A stretch of 64,000 bases of DNA from Flavobacteriaceae bacterium (GTDB lineage Bacteria > Bacteroidota > Bacteroidia > Flavobacteriales > Flavobacteriaceae), in the NCBI GenBank assembly GCA_028279515.1, contig JANQNQ010000009.1, positions 444,429-508,428 of the forward strand, given 5' to 3'. The position numbers and the translations under genes are program-made. The notes under the pieces were generated by a model, which did no database searches, was not told the DNA's origin, and worked only from the letters and a program-made list of their open reading frames with translations. Positions 41,301 to 49,543 of the stretch are shown here, one piece after another. How positions within the stretch are numbered: the first letter of the stretch is position 1; every line of letters begins with the position of its first letter.

Positions 41301-43205
41301 ATGAGCAACGTTATTGCACACAGTGAATTCACTGATTTTGACATCAATTTATTTAAAGCCGGAAAACACTATCGACTGTACGAAAAGATGGGGTCTCATC
41401 TCAAGGAAATCCAAGGACAGAAAGGCGTATATTTTGCTGTATGGGCGCCCTCTGCGAAAGCAGTCTCTGTTATAGGCGATTTTAATTATTGGGTCGAAGG
41501 CGAACACAAACTCAACGTTCGTTGGGACGGTTCGGGCATTTGGGAAGGCTTTGTTCCTGAGGTGCAACAAGGCGCCAAGTACAAGTACAAGATCCATTCA
41601 CATCACAATGATATCAAGACCGAAAAAGCGGATCCGTATGCTCGCTATTGCGAACATCCACCGAACACCGCTTCTGTGGTTTGGGATGCCAAGCATACTT
41701 GGAAAGATGGGGGTTGGATGAAGTCGAGGAAAGAAAAGAACGCATTAGACAAACCTTTTTCAGTATACGAAGTGCACTTAGGTTCTTGGAAACGAAATCT
41801 TCAGGAAGACCGTTCGCTTTCGTATGTTGAATTGGCCGATGAATTGGTGAATTATGTGAAGGAAATGCAATTTACGCACGTGGAGTTCATGCCAATCATG
41901 GAGTATCCATACGATCCTTCTTGGGGCTACCAATTGGTAGGCTATTTTGCGCCAACATCTCGCTTCGGAAAGCCCGAAGATTTTAAACTGTTAGTTGATA
42001 AATTACATCAAAACGACATCGGAGTAATCCTTGATTGGGTGCCTTCTCATTTCCCCGAAGATGCTCACGGACTTGGCTTTTTTGACGGAACCAACCTGTA
42101 TGAGCACCCGGATCGAAGAAGGGGCTATCACCCCGATTGGAAGAGTTTGATCTTTAACTACGGTCGTAATGAAGTAAAGTCGTTTTTGATCAGTAACGCC
42201 GTGTTCTGGTTAGACCAATACCATGCTGACGGACTCCGTGTAGATGCCGTAGCGTCCATGCTATATTTGGACTACTCACGTGAAGACGGCGAGTGGGAGC
42301 CAAATCAATATGGAGGACGTGAAAACCTCGAGGCCATTGACTTTTTAAAGGAGTTGAACGAAGAGGTATACCAAAGTTTTGAAGGTGTGCAGACCATTGC
42401 CGAAGAGTCCACTTCCTTTCCAATGGTTTCGAAGCCTACCTATTTGGGCGGACTCGGTTTCGGCATGAAATGGATGATGGGCTGGATGCACGATACCCTT
42501 GAATACTTCAAGAAAGAACCTATCTATCGAAAGCATCACCAAAACGATATCACCTTTAGCATGACCTATGCTTTTACCGAGAACTTCATGCTTCCGCTAT
42601 CACATGATGAGGTGGTGTACGGAAAGCACTCTATCTTTGGTCGAATGACGGGTGACGAATGGCAGCGCTTTGCCAACCTTCGATTGTTGTACAGTTACAT
42701 GTACACACATCCTGGAGCGAAACTGCTCTTTATGGGAGGTGAGTTTGGACAAAGTGAAGAGTGGAACTTTGAACAAAGTCTCGATTGGCACTTACTTGAG
42801 TATGATTATCACAAAGGAATCAAGCATTTGGTGACCGACCTCAATAAATTGTACAAAGAGCAGGGTGCGCTGCATGAGAAACAGTTTACCGCAGAAGGCT
42901 TCCAATGGATCGATTACAACGACCATGAAAACTCAGTGTTGTCCTTCATTCGAAAAGGAAACAACGAAAAAGACGATCTCGTAGTGGTCTGCAACATGAC
43001 CCCTGTGGTGCGTGAATCTTACCGCATCGGACTTCCCCGTAAGGGAAAACTAGAAGAGCTGTTCAATTCTGATGCCACCCAATACGGAGGTAGCGGCGTT
43101 AGTAATTCTAAATTGAAGGTAGAAGCAAAAGCATGGCAGTTTCGTGATTTTTCTGCGGAAATGACCCTGCCACCCTTGGGGATTATGGTCTTCAAACTGA
43201 AATAA
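41301..43205 (+). CDS. glgB: 1,4-alpha-glucan branching enzyme
   Basis: A 634-residue GH13_9 enzyme that makes alpha-1,6 branches. The N-terminal CBM48 is visible (GVYFAVWAPSAKAVSVIGDFNYW), then THVEFMPIMEYPYDPSWGYQLVGYFAPTSRFG, the nucleophile in HADGLRVDAVASMLYLDY (Asp near 315), the acid in TIAEESTSFP, and LPLSHDEVVYGK with the third acid. Length matches the short bacterial form. It starts 6 bases after the maltokinase, consistent with branching of the maltosyl chains GlgE makes. Confidence 0.97.
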   Translation: MSNVIAHSEFTDFDINLFKAGKHYRLYEKMGSHLKEIQGQKGVYFAVWAPSAKAVSVIGDFNYWVEGEHKLNVRWDGSGIWEGFVPEVQQGAKYKYKIHSHHNDIKTEKADPYARYCEHPPNTASVVWDAKHTWKDGGWMKSRKEKNALDKPFSVYEVHLGSWKRNLQEDRSLSYVELADELVNYVKEMQFTHVEFMPIMEYPYDPSWGYQLVGYFAPTSRFGKPEDFKLLVDKLHQNDIGVILDWVPSHFPEDAHGLGFFDGTNLYEHPDRRRGYHPDWKSLIFNYGRNEVKSFLISNAVFWLDQYHADGLRVDAVASMLYLDYSREDGEWEPNQYGGRENLEAIDFLKELNEEVYQSFEGVQTIAEESTSFPMVSKPTYLGGLGFGMKWMMGWMHDTLEYFKKEPIYRKHHQNDITFSMTYAFTENFMLPLSHDEVVYGKHSIFGRMTGDEWQRFANLRLLYSYMYTHPGAKLLFMGGEFGQSEEWNFEQSLDWHLLEYDYHKGIKHLVTDLNKLYKEQGALHEKQFTAEGFQWIDYNDHENSVLSFIRKGNNEKDDLVVVCNMTPVVRESYRIGLPRKGKLEELFNSDATQYGGSGVSNSKLKVEAKAWQFRDFSAEMTLPPLGIMVFKLK

Positions 43206-43382
43206 AGTGTTGAGAATTCTTTCATTTTTTCAAAATTCGGAAGCACTTTTTTACGAATCTCATATTTTTTTATCAACGAAAAGGTTTTCGGTGTTAATAG
43301 CTAGAAAATCATAGCGTTAAAAGTGGTATTTTTCCGCTCAAAATACTTTAGAAAACAAGTATTTAAAAGACAGAAGGACGCT

Positions 43383-45782
43383 ATGATAACGAACACTGAA
43401 CTAGAACACAAAGGAAATATTTTCCCCAACAACATAATTTCATTTTCTAAAGAGGTCGACACCTTTACATTCACTACTGAGAATGGGGTCGTATTGCAGG
43501 CTACTGTTTTACGTGATAGCGTAATTCGATTTCGATATGCTACCGAGGGAAACTTCGAACCCGATTTCTCCTATGCCATTGATAAAGAACCACCACATGG
43601 ATACAATCACTTAGAATGTGTCGAAGAGAAAGATGCCTATGTGATCAAGACGGCCAAGTTGGTGTGTAAGATCAGTAAGAGTGACTTACGCAAACGGATC
43701 ACAGATACTGATGGCAATGTGATTTGCGAAGACGAACAAGGTTTTCATTGGGAGTATAGTTACGAGAGTGGAAGCGATATCGTGAAGATGAGCAAGGTGG
43801 CACAAAAGGCCGAGAGCTACTATGGTCTTGGTGACAAGCCGATGCACTTGAATTTAAAAGGAAAGCGTGTTGAGAATTGGGGAACCGACCAATATGCCTT
43901 CGGAAAAGATCAAGATCCATTGTATAAGAACGTTCCGTTTTATGTAGGACTGCACAACAGCAGGGCCTATGGAGTTTTCTTTGACAATACGTTTAGAAGT
44001 TATTTTGACTTTTGCCACGAAAGAAGAAACATCACCAGTTTTTGGGCGCAAGGAGGAGAGATGAACTACTATTTCATCTATGGACCTGATATGAATGCTG
44101 TAGTGACCAGCTATACAGACCTAACTGGTAAGCCCGAATTGCCGCCGCTATGGGCATTGGGATATCATCAGTGTAAGTGGAGTTACTATCCAGAAAGCAA
44201 GGTGAAAGAGGTCACCAACAAGTTTAGAGAATTGAAGATTCCTTGTGATGCAATCTACCTAGATATTGACTATATGGATGGTTTTCGATGCTTTACATGG
44301 AACAAAGAATACTTTCCAGATCCAAAACGTATGGTTGATGAGCTGGCCGAAGATGGGTTTAAAACGGTCGTGATCATTGACCCTGGAATCAAGATAGACA
44401 AAGACTATTGGGTCTACCAAGAAGCCATTGAAAATGATTATTTCTGCAAGCGCGCTGATGGCCCTTATATGAAAGGAAAGGTTTGGCCAGGGGAGTGTAA
44501 CTTCCCAGATTATACCAATCCCGAAGTGCGTGAATGGTGGGCCGGACTCTTCAAAGAATTGATCTCTGAAGTAGGGGTCAAAGGCGTTTGGAACGACATG
44601 AACGAACCCGCTGTGATGGAAGTACCGACCAAGACCTTTCCGTTAGACGTGCGACACGATTATGACGGAAACCCTTGTAGTCACAGAAAAGCGCACAACA
44701 TCTACGGAATGCAAATGGCACGCGCCACCTATGAAGGTGTAAAGCGATTTGTGTATCCTAAGCGACCATTTATCATTACGCGTTCTGCTTATTCAGGAGC
44801 GCAGCGCTATACTTCATCTTGGACGGGCGACAACATTGCCACATGGGAACACTTATGGATCGCCAATATTCAAGTCCAACGCATGTGTTTGTCAGGAATG
44901 TCCTTCACCGGAACCGATATCGGAGGTTTCGCTGAGCAACCCACTGGAGAATTGTATGCGCGTTGGATACAATTGGGCGTTTTCCACCCATTCTGTCGAA
45001 CACATTCATCAGGAGACCACGGAGATCAAGAACCATGGTCATTTGACGAAGAAGTGATAGACATTACACGAAAGTTTGTTGAGCTTCGCTATCAATTGCT
45101 ACCCTATTTGTACACAGCCTTTTGGCAATATGCAGAAGAAGGGATTCCGATGCTAAAACCGTTGGTGCTTTTTGATCAAGACGACCAACAAACACATTAT
45201 CGAACCGATGAGTTTATCTTCGGAAACCAGATACTAGTATGTCCAGTGTTAGAACCCAACGCCAAGGGAAGACGCATGTACATTCCTAAAGGAAAATGGT
45301 ACAACTACTGGAATGATGAAGTAACCGAAGGAGGCAAGGAACACTGGGTGGTAGCCGATATCGATAAAATCCCCTTGTTTGTAAAGGAAGGGGCGATCAT
45401 ACCGAAATATCCTGTACAACAATATGTAGGCGAGAAAGAGATAGATCAATTGACTCTGGACGTGTATTACAAAAAAGGAAAAGAGCGCTCTACCGTGTAT
45501 GAAGATGCTCAGGATGGCTATGATTATAAAAAAGGACGTTACAGTCTTCGCAGCTTCAAACTCACAGGTAGATCAAACGAGTTGATTATCCAACAGCACA
45601 AGGAAGGAAAGTTTGTAACGACATATGATACGTTTAAATTGAAGCTTCATGGTTTGCCATTTAAAGTGAAAACCATTGAATTCGATAATGAAGAGATTCC
45701 ATTCGAAGATGTGAAGTTAAACGGAGATAATACGCTGGTTATCGATAAAGATTTTACCGAGTTACACATCATAGGAGAATAG
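43383..45782 (+). CDS. Glycoside hydrolase family 31 alpha-glucosidase
   Basis: A 799-residue GH31 enzyme starting at ATG 43383. The N-terminal beta domain precedes SYYGLGDKPMHLNLKGKRV; the barrel has PPLWALGYHQCKWSYYPE, DAIYLDIDYMDG, the nucleophile in GVWNDMNEPAVME (Asp near residue 403), ITRSAYSGAQRYTSSWTGDN and the acid in FTGTDIGGF. It should release glucose from alpha-glucans or oligosaccharides; no signal peptide is seen, so it acts in the cytoplasm. It lies 177 bases after glgB in the same direction, probably supplying or recycling the GlgE glucan. Confidence 0.92.
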   Translation: MITNTELEHKGNIFPNNIISFSKEVDTFTFTTENGVVLQATVLRDSVIRFRYATEGNFEPDFSYAIDKEPPHGYNHLECVEEKDAYVIKTAKLVCKISKSDLRKRITDTDGNVICEDEQGFHWEYSYESGSDIVKMSKVAQKAESYYGLGDKPMHLNLKGKRVENWGTDQYAFGKDQDPLYKNVPFYVGLHNSRAYGVFFDNTFRSYFDFCHERRNITSFWAQGGEMNYYFIYGPDMNAVVTSYTDLTGKPELPPLWALGYHQCKWSYYPESKVKEVTNKFRELKIPCDAIYLDIDYMDGFRCFTWNKEYFPDPKRMVDELAEDGFKTVVIIDPGIKIDKDYWVYQEAIENDYFCKRADGPYMKGKVWPGECNFPDYTNPEVREWWAGLFKELISEVGVKGVWNDMNEPAVMEVPTKTFPLDVRHDYDGNPCSHRKAHNIYGMQMARATYEGVKRFVYPKRPFIITRSAYSGAQRYTSSWTGDNIATWEHLWIANIQVQRMCLSGMSFTGTDIGGFAEQPTGELYARWIQLGVFHPFCRTHSSGDHGDQEPWSFDEEVIDITRKFVELRYQLLPYLYTAFWQYAEEGIPMLKPLVLFDQDDQQTHYRTDEFIFGNQILVCPVLEPNAKGRRMYIPKGKWYNYWNDEVTEGGKEHWVVADIDKIPLFVKEGAIIPKYPVQQYVGEKEIDQLTLDVYYKKGKERSTVYEDAQDGYDYKKGRYSLRSFKLTGRSNELIIQQHKEGKFVTTYDTFKLKLHGLPFKVKTIEFDNEEIPFEDVKLNGDNTLVIDKDFTELHIIGE

Positions 45783-45824
45783 GCATGGATTTTGTAATTT
45801 TATAGTGTAATAAACACTAACAGT

Positions 45825-46637
45825 ATGAAGAAATTAGCCTTATTATCTTTAGCAATAGTATTGGTATCGGCTTGTACGACCAATCCATTCACCAATAAAA
45901 AGACCTTGGCCTTGGTGCCAAACTCTCAGTTGTTCCCTACTGCGTTTCAGCAGTACGATCAGTTCTTGAGCGAAAATGATGTGGTAACTGGTACCGCCGA
46001 AGCACGTATGATCACCAATGTAGGTCAGCGTATAGCAACGGCTGCAGAGCGTTGGTTAAATGCTAATGGTCACCAAGGATATCTAAAGGATTATAAATGG
46101 GAATATAAACTTGTAAATAGCGATCAGGTGAATGCATGGTGTATGCCAGGAGGAAAGATCGTATTTTACACAGGGATTCTTCCAATTGCAGATAACGAAG
46201 CAGGAGTAGCAGCTATCATGGGCCACGAAGTGGCACATGCCTTGGCCAATCATGGTCAGCAGCGTATGAGTGCCGGAATGTTACAACAATTAGGGGCCGT
46301 TGCAGGAAATGTAGCTTTGAAGAACGAGAAGGATCGTGCGTTGTTTAACCAGGCATATGGTATAGGTTCTACGGTTGGAGTAATGCTTCCGTTTAGCAGA
46401 AGCCATGAAACTGAATCCGATCGCATAGGAATCCAATTGATGGCCATCGCAGGATACAATCCAGATGAGGCATCAAAGCTTTGGGAGCGTATGAAGGCGA
46501 AATCTGGAGGACAGGCTCCGCCACAATTCTTGAGTACACACCCATCAAACGATACACGAATTGCTAATTTAAAAGCTTGGGCTCCAGAGGCAAAGGCAGA
46601 AGCGAGAAAGTTCGGTGTTACTTCGTTTCAGAACTAA
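45825..46637 (+). CDS. M48 family metallopeptidase lipoprotein
   Basis: A 270-residue protein with a lipobox (LVSAC, Cys17) and the M48 zinc site GHEVAHALANHGQQRMS near residue 128, with the third ligand Glu in ETESDRIGIQLMAIAGYNP. A following SGGQAPPQFLSTHPSNDTRI segment matches the C-terminal part of the Oma1/HtpX-like and LoiP-type proteases. It probably does quality control of outer-membrane or periplasmic proteins. It has its own promoter and terminator. Confidence 0.93.
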   Translation: MKKLALLSLAIVLVSACTTNPFTNKKTLALVPNSQLFPTAFQQYDQFLSENDVVTGTAEARMITNVGQRIATAAERWLNANGHQGYLKDYKWEYKLVNSDQVNAWCMPGGKIVFYTGILPIADNEAGVAAIMGHEVAHALANHGQQRMSAGMLQQLGAVAGNVALKNEKDRALFNQAYGIGSTVGVMLPFSRSHETESDRIGIQLMAIAGYNPDEASKLWERMKAKSGGQAPPQFLSTHPSNDTRIANLKAWAPEAKAEARKFGVTSFQN

Positions 46638-46660
46638 AAAATAGACTCATAAGAATATTG

Positions 46661-46690
46661 AAAGCCTCGGTAAATCCGGGGCTTTTTTAT
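46661..46690 (+). terminator. Terminator after the M48 protease
   Basis: AAAGCCTCGG and CCGGGGCTTT pair across a 5-base loop and run into TTTTTTAT. Confidence 0.85.
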
Positions 46691-46804
46691 TTGCCAATGG
46701 TTATATTATTTGCTCCTAAGTTTTACACCTTAGCAAACGTTAAAAAAAATCCCTCATTGCATATAATAATTTGTATATTGCGGGGATTCTAAAACCAATT
46801 AAAA

Positions 46805-47356
46805 ATGAAGAAATTCTGTTTGATAGCTGTTTTAAGCGTACTGCTAATCGCTTGTTCTAATAATGTAGACCTTGCCATTGACAATCCAACAAGTGAACCT
46901 GTTGAGGTAATGGTCGATTCACTTCGTGTCGAAGTACCTGCAAGACAAGTGGTTTGGGTAGAGATGGGAAAAGGAGAACACCAGATCACCCTTGAGAACG
47001 ACAGCATTGTCAAATTTAATTTCACACAAGATGTATACATGGTCAACCCAACATTGACACCGTATTTGATGTACGAAGAGTATTATGGGAGCGCCTTGTA
47101 TCAAAACTCATACATTAGCTCAATTCCTAGTAAGACAGTTAACTACTTAGGAATGGAAATCGAAGGGAACTACGACATCGTTGATCAACTGATCAACCCA
47201 GTTACTTGGGATTACGGTCCAAGAGAAGAGCTTCCTGAAATGGTTCAGGTTGATGCAGATGAAAACTACACTACCTTGGTTAAATTGACTGACCCTATCG
47301 AATTGATGTCTCAAATGACGCAAGGGTATGAGGATGACGGTAGTGCTACAGAATAA
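46805..47356 (+). CDS. Hypothetical lipoprotein upstream of speD
   Basis: A 183-residue protein with a lipobox (LLIAC, Cys17), a beta-rich domain (VDLAIDNPTSEPVEVMVDSLRVEVPARQVVWVEMGKGEHQITL, about 20-65) resembling small Ig-like folds, and a Tyr- and acid-rich second half. I do not recognise a family. The AdoMet decarboxylase starts 47 bases later on the same strand, so it may belong to the polyamine group, or it may stand alone. Confidence 0.7.
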   Translation: MKKFCLIAVLSVLLIACSNNVDLAIDNPTSEPVEVMVDSLRVEVPARQVVWVEMGKGEHQITLENDSIVKFNFTQDVYMVNPTLTPYLMYEEYYGSALYQNSYISSIPSKTVNYLGMEIEGNYDIVDQLINPVTWDYGPREELPEMVQVDADENYTTLVKLTDPIELMSQMTQGYEDDGSATE

Positions 47357-47403
47357 CAATTGGTCTTTCCTATAAATTAAAACTTAAAACTAAAGAACGC
47401 ATT

Positions 47404-47763
47404 TTGCACATCGGTTTACACAGTACTTGGGATGTCTATGATTGTGATCGTGATAAGCTAAGCTATGTGCCCTACATCAGTGAGGTCTTGCATGCAATTG
47501 TAGACGATCTTGGTCTCGGCAAAGTTAAGGATGCCTTTAAGCAGTTTGAGCCTGTTGGCGTGACTGGGTTTATTCTTTTGGAAGAAAGCCACATCAGCAT
47601 CCATACATGGCCAGAACATGGGTATGCTGCGGTCGATGTATTTTCTTGTAAACCATTTGACGTGGTAGCAGTAGAAAATAAACTCAAACAACTTTTGGGA
47701 GCTGAAAACGTCGTTACACGCAACTTGGAAAGAGGCGAAGTGCCAAACCCAATTTCTTCTTAA
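47404..47763 (+). CDS. speD: S-adenosylmethionine decarboxylase proenzyme (short class)
   Basis: A 119-residue prokaryotic AdoMet decarboxylase, whose pyruvoyl group arises by self-cleavage. The cleavage site is LLEESHISIHTWPEHG, between Glu61 and Ser62; the processing His67 and catalytic Cys82 (DVFSCKP) are present. It supplies decarboxylated AdoMet, the aminopropyl donor for spermidine synthase (49544-51064). The start is TTG 47404, the only plausible one, since the conserved MHIGLHSTWD begins there. It faces the ligase gene across a 21-base gap. Confidence 0.93.
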   Translation: MHIGLHSTWDVYDCDRDKLSYVPYISEVLHAIVDDLGLGKVKDAFKQFEPVGVTGFILLEESHISIHTWPEHGYAAVDVFSCKPFDVVAVENKLKQLLGAENVVTRNLERGEVPNPISS

Positions 47764-47784
47764 TTTATTAGGACAATTTTTCGA

Positions 47785-48966
47785 TTACAGATAGAAGTGT
47801 GTCATGAATTCACAATCATCAGTGATGATCTTGCTTTCTTGCGTGCGTAGATTTAGTGCCGAAGGTCTTGTGGTATAGAACATGCCCACTTGATAATAAT
47901 AGTCTTCTTCGTCCTTTGCTAATGGCACGTAACGCTGTAAAACAGTATCTTGATTGCCATAGTCACCTTTAGAGACCTCTTCTTTACGAGCAGCCTTGAT
48001 AGTAATGTTTTCTCCGATTCTACCGTACACAGGCTTCTTTACATAGTCCTCTAGAAAAGTGGTACCTTCAATAAAGGTTTCTGCAATGGCATTATTTGGA
48101 AAATGTTTGGTGATATAGGCCAAGAACTTCTTGTTCTGCCAAAGTGTAGTGTATGGCGGATTTAGAACCACACACAGGTTGTTAGTGATGATCTTTGAAA
48201 GCAATCGTGCAAGCTCGGGTTCTTCAGTAAACATCCAGTCCCAAGGAATCATCTTGAACCAAATATCAACTTGCTCATATTCATTACCGATCTTGTAGAA
48301 AATACCTTCTTCCTCAGAAAAAATGACATGTTCTAGATCTTGGTAAAAAGGACGAAGTCCGGCGTCATGAGCTGCTTGCAAAACGGTGTTTACATTGATG
48401 ACATCTTCTTCATATCCAAAGGAAGAGCCTAAGATAACAGGCATTTCTTTTGGAATTTGTCGCGCGATCTCATTGAAGGTGTTGACCAAATCAGACTTAA
48501 GGTCGTTACACTGCATTTTACCAGGCCCCAGTTTTTCTAACTGAATGGACTGCCAATCAATAGTCTCTGGGATGGTGCTGCAAGTATCTGCATTGAACTC
48601 GATCACTTGCTCTCGCACATGACCGAAACCACCATTAATATCAAAACGACCTAATAAAAACTTGTGAATATTGCGGTGTTCCCAAGAATGACGAATGCAT
48701 TCTTCAAAAAAAGAAGGGATGCCGAGAAGGTGCAATTCTCGGTCCCTTAATATCTTTTCGGTGGCACGTTCGAAAAGCGCGAAGGCTTCGCTCGTGACCT
48801 GCTTAAATTTGTCTACTTCAAAAGGGTAGAGTCCCAACAATTCGTTGGAAAAATAATCTTCCTTTAAAAACCAGTGCAGGTTGTGAGGTAAGTGTTTCTT
48901 TTTAAGGTTTTTTATTTCCTTAAAGCGACTATCCTCCAAAAGACCTGAATGATCTTCCCGAACCAT
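47785..48966 (-). CDS. Glutathionylspermidine synthase-like ATP-grasp ligase (YgiC/YjfC group)
   Basis: A 393-residue C-N ligase. ATP-grasp and substrate motifs of glutathionylspermidine synthetase are visible: VIEFNADTCSTIPETIDW (family EYNADTPT), KPVYGRIGENITIK (family KPxxGREGxNV) and VLGSSFGYEEDVINV earlier. The amidase domain of E. coli Gss is absent. Family members link a C-terminal glycine to a polyamine amine. Its start lies 38 bases inside the gene for a lipoprotein ending in Gly-Gly, so translation is coupled. AdoMet decarboxylase and spermidine synthase flank it. Confidence 0.9.
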   Translation of the reverse strand: MVREDHSGLLEDSRFKEIKNLKKKHLPHNLHWFLKEDYFSNELLGLYPFEVDKFKQVTSEAFALFERATEKILRDRELHLLGIPSFFEECIRHSWEHRNIHKFLLGRFDINGGFGHVREQVIEFNADTCSTIPETIDWQSIQLEKLGPGKMQCNDLKSDLVNTFNEIARQIPKEMPVILGSSFGYEEDVINVNTVLQAAHDAGLRPFYQDLEHVIFSEEEGIFYKIGNEYEQVDIWFKMIPWDWMFTEEPELARLLSKIITNNLCVVLNPPYTTLWQNKKFLAYITKHFPNNAIAETFIEGTTFLEDYVKKPVYGRIGENITIKAARKEEVSKGDYGNQDTVLQRYVPLAKDEEDYYYQVGMFYTTRPSALNLRTQESKIITDDCEFMTHFYL

Positions 48967-49492
48967 ATCCTGTAGATGAAGCTTTTGGTACTTTTACTGT
49001 TCTGGTTTTGGCCGAGCTTTGAAGGTTGTTCTTAAGCCCAGTTGACTTGTTGTAGGCAGCAGCATCCTTGTAGTATCTTGAATCTGGTGTTACGTTGCCT
49101 AAATTTCTTCTAAAATAAGAACCCGCTAAAGAATACAACAAAATGGCACGTAATCCAGAGTGTCTGTATTCGCTTGAATTTTTTTCAGACTCGATCTTTT
49201 TTAAAGAAAGGGTGTCTGTAGTTCCTTCCAAGGTATGAACAATAGCAATTGATTTTTCCTTCTCATCAATAATGCGCTCGTCGATGATCTTGTACTCATT
49301 TCCTGGCTCAACCTCCTCAACTTCGGTCACAACTCCTTTGGTAGATTCGTAGACTGTCTTTTCGTCAAATTCTTTTAGTCTAGGGCTACCATCATCAGAC
49401 CCACAGCTTTGCATCAAGATTGCACCTGAAATAGCACCAACGATCATCATTTTTTTAGACAATGCGAAGGCGTTTATTAATTTTTTGTTCAT
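48929..49492 (-). CDS. Lipoprotein with Gly-Gly C-terminus, analogue of YgiB
   Basis: A 187-residue protein with an N-terminal hydrophobic helix (about 14-28) and lipobox-like MQSC, then a charged beta-rich part (KGVVTEVEEVEPGNEYKIIDER), a short helical segment (LRAILLYSLAGSYFRRNLG) and a disordered Ser/Gly/Lys tail ending TGYGSGRSFRSFGG. In enterobacteria the ligase YgiC is encoded beside the lipoprotein YgiB; this pair has the same order, though the sequence likeness is weak. The Gly-Gly end would suit ligation to a polyamine. That is inference. Overlaps the ligase gene by 38 bases. Confidence 0.7.
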   Translation of the reverse strand: MNKKLINAFALSKKMMIVGAISGAILMQSCGSDDGSPRLKEFDEKTVYESTKGVVTEVEEVEPGNEYKIIDERIIDEKEKSIAIVHTLEGTTDTLSLKKIESEKNSSEYRHSGLRAILLYSLAGSYFRRNLGNVTPDSRYYKDAAAYNKSTGLKNNLQSSAKTRTVKVPKASSTGYGSGRSFRSFGG

Positions 49493-49514
49493 CTTTGGAT
49501 TTTTGTTAGCGGAT

Positions 49515-49522
49515 TATATTTG
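49515..49522 (+). promoter_or_regulatory. -7 box of the membrane spermidine synthase
   Basis: TATATTTG, exact match to TAnnTTTG, 21 bases upstream of the ATG, with TTTG at 49494-49497 as a possible -33 element. Confidence 0.55.
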
Positions 49523-49543
49523 ATCCAAACATAGTCAAATTTT

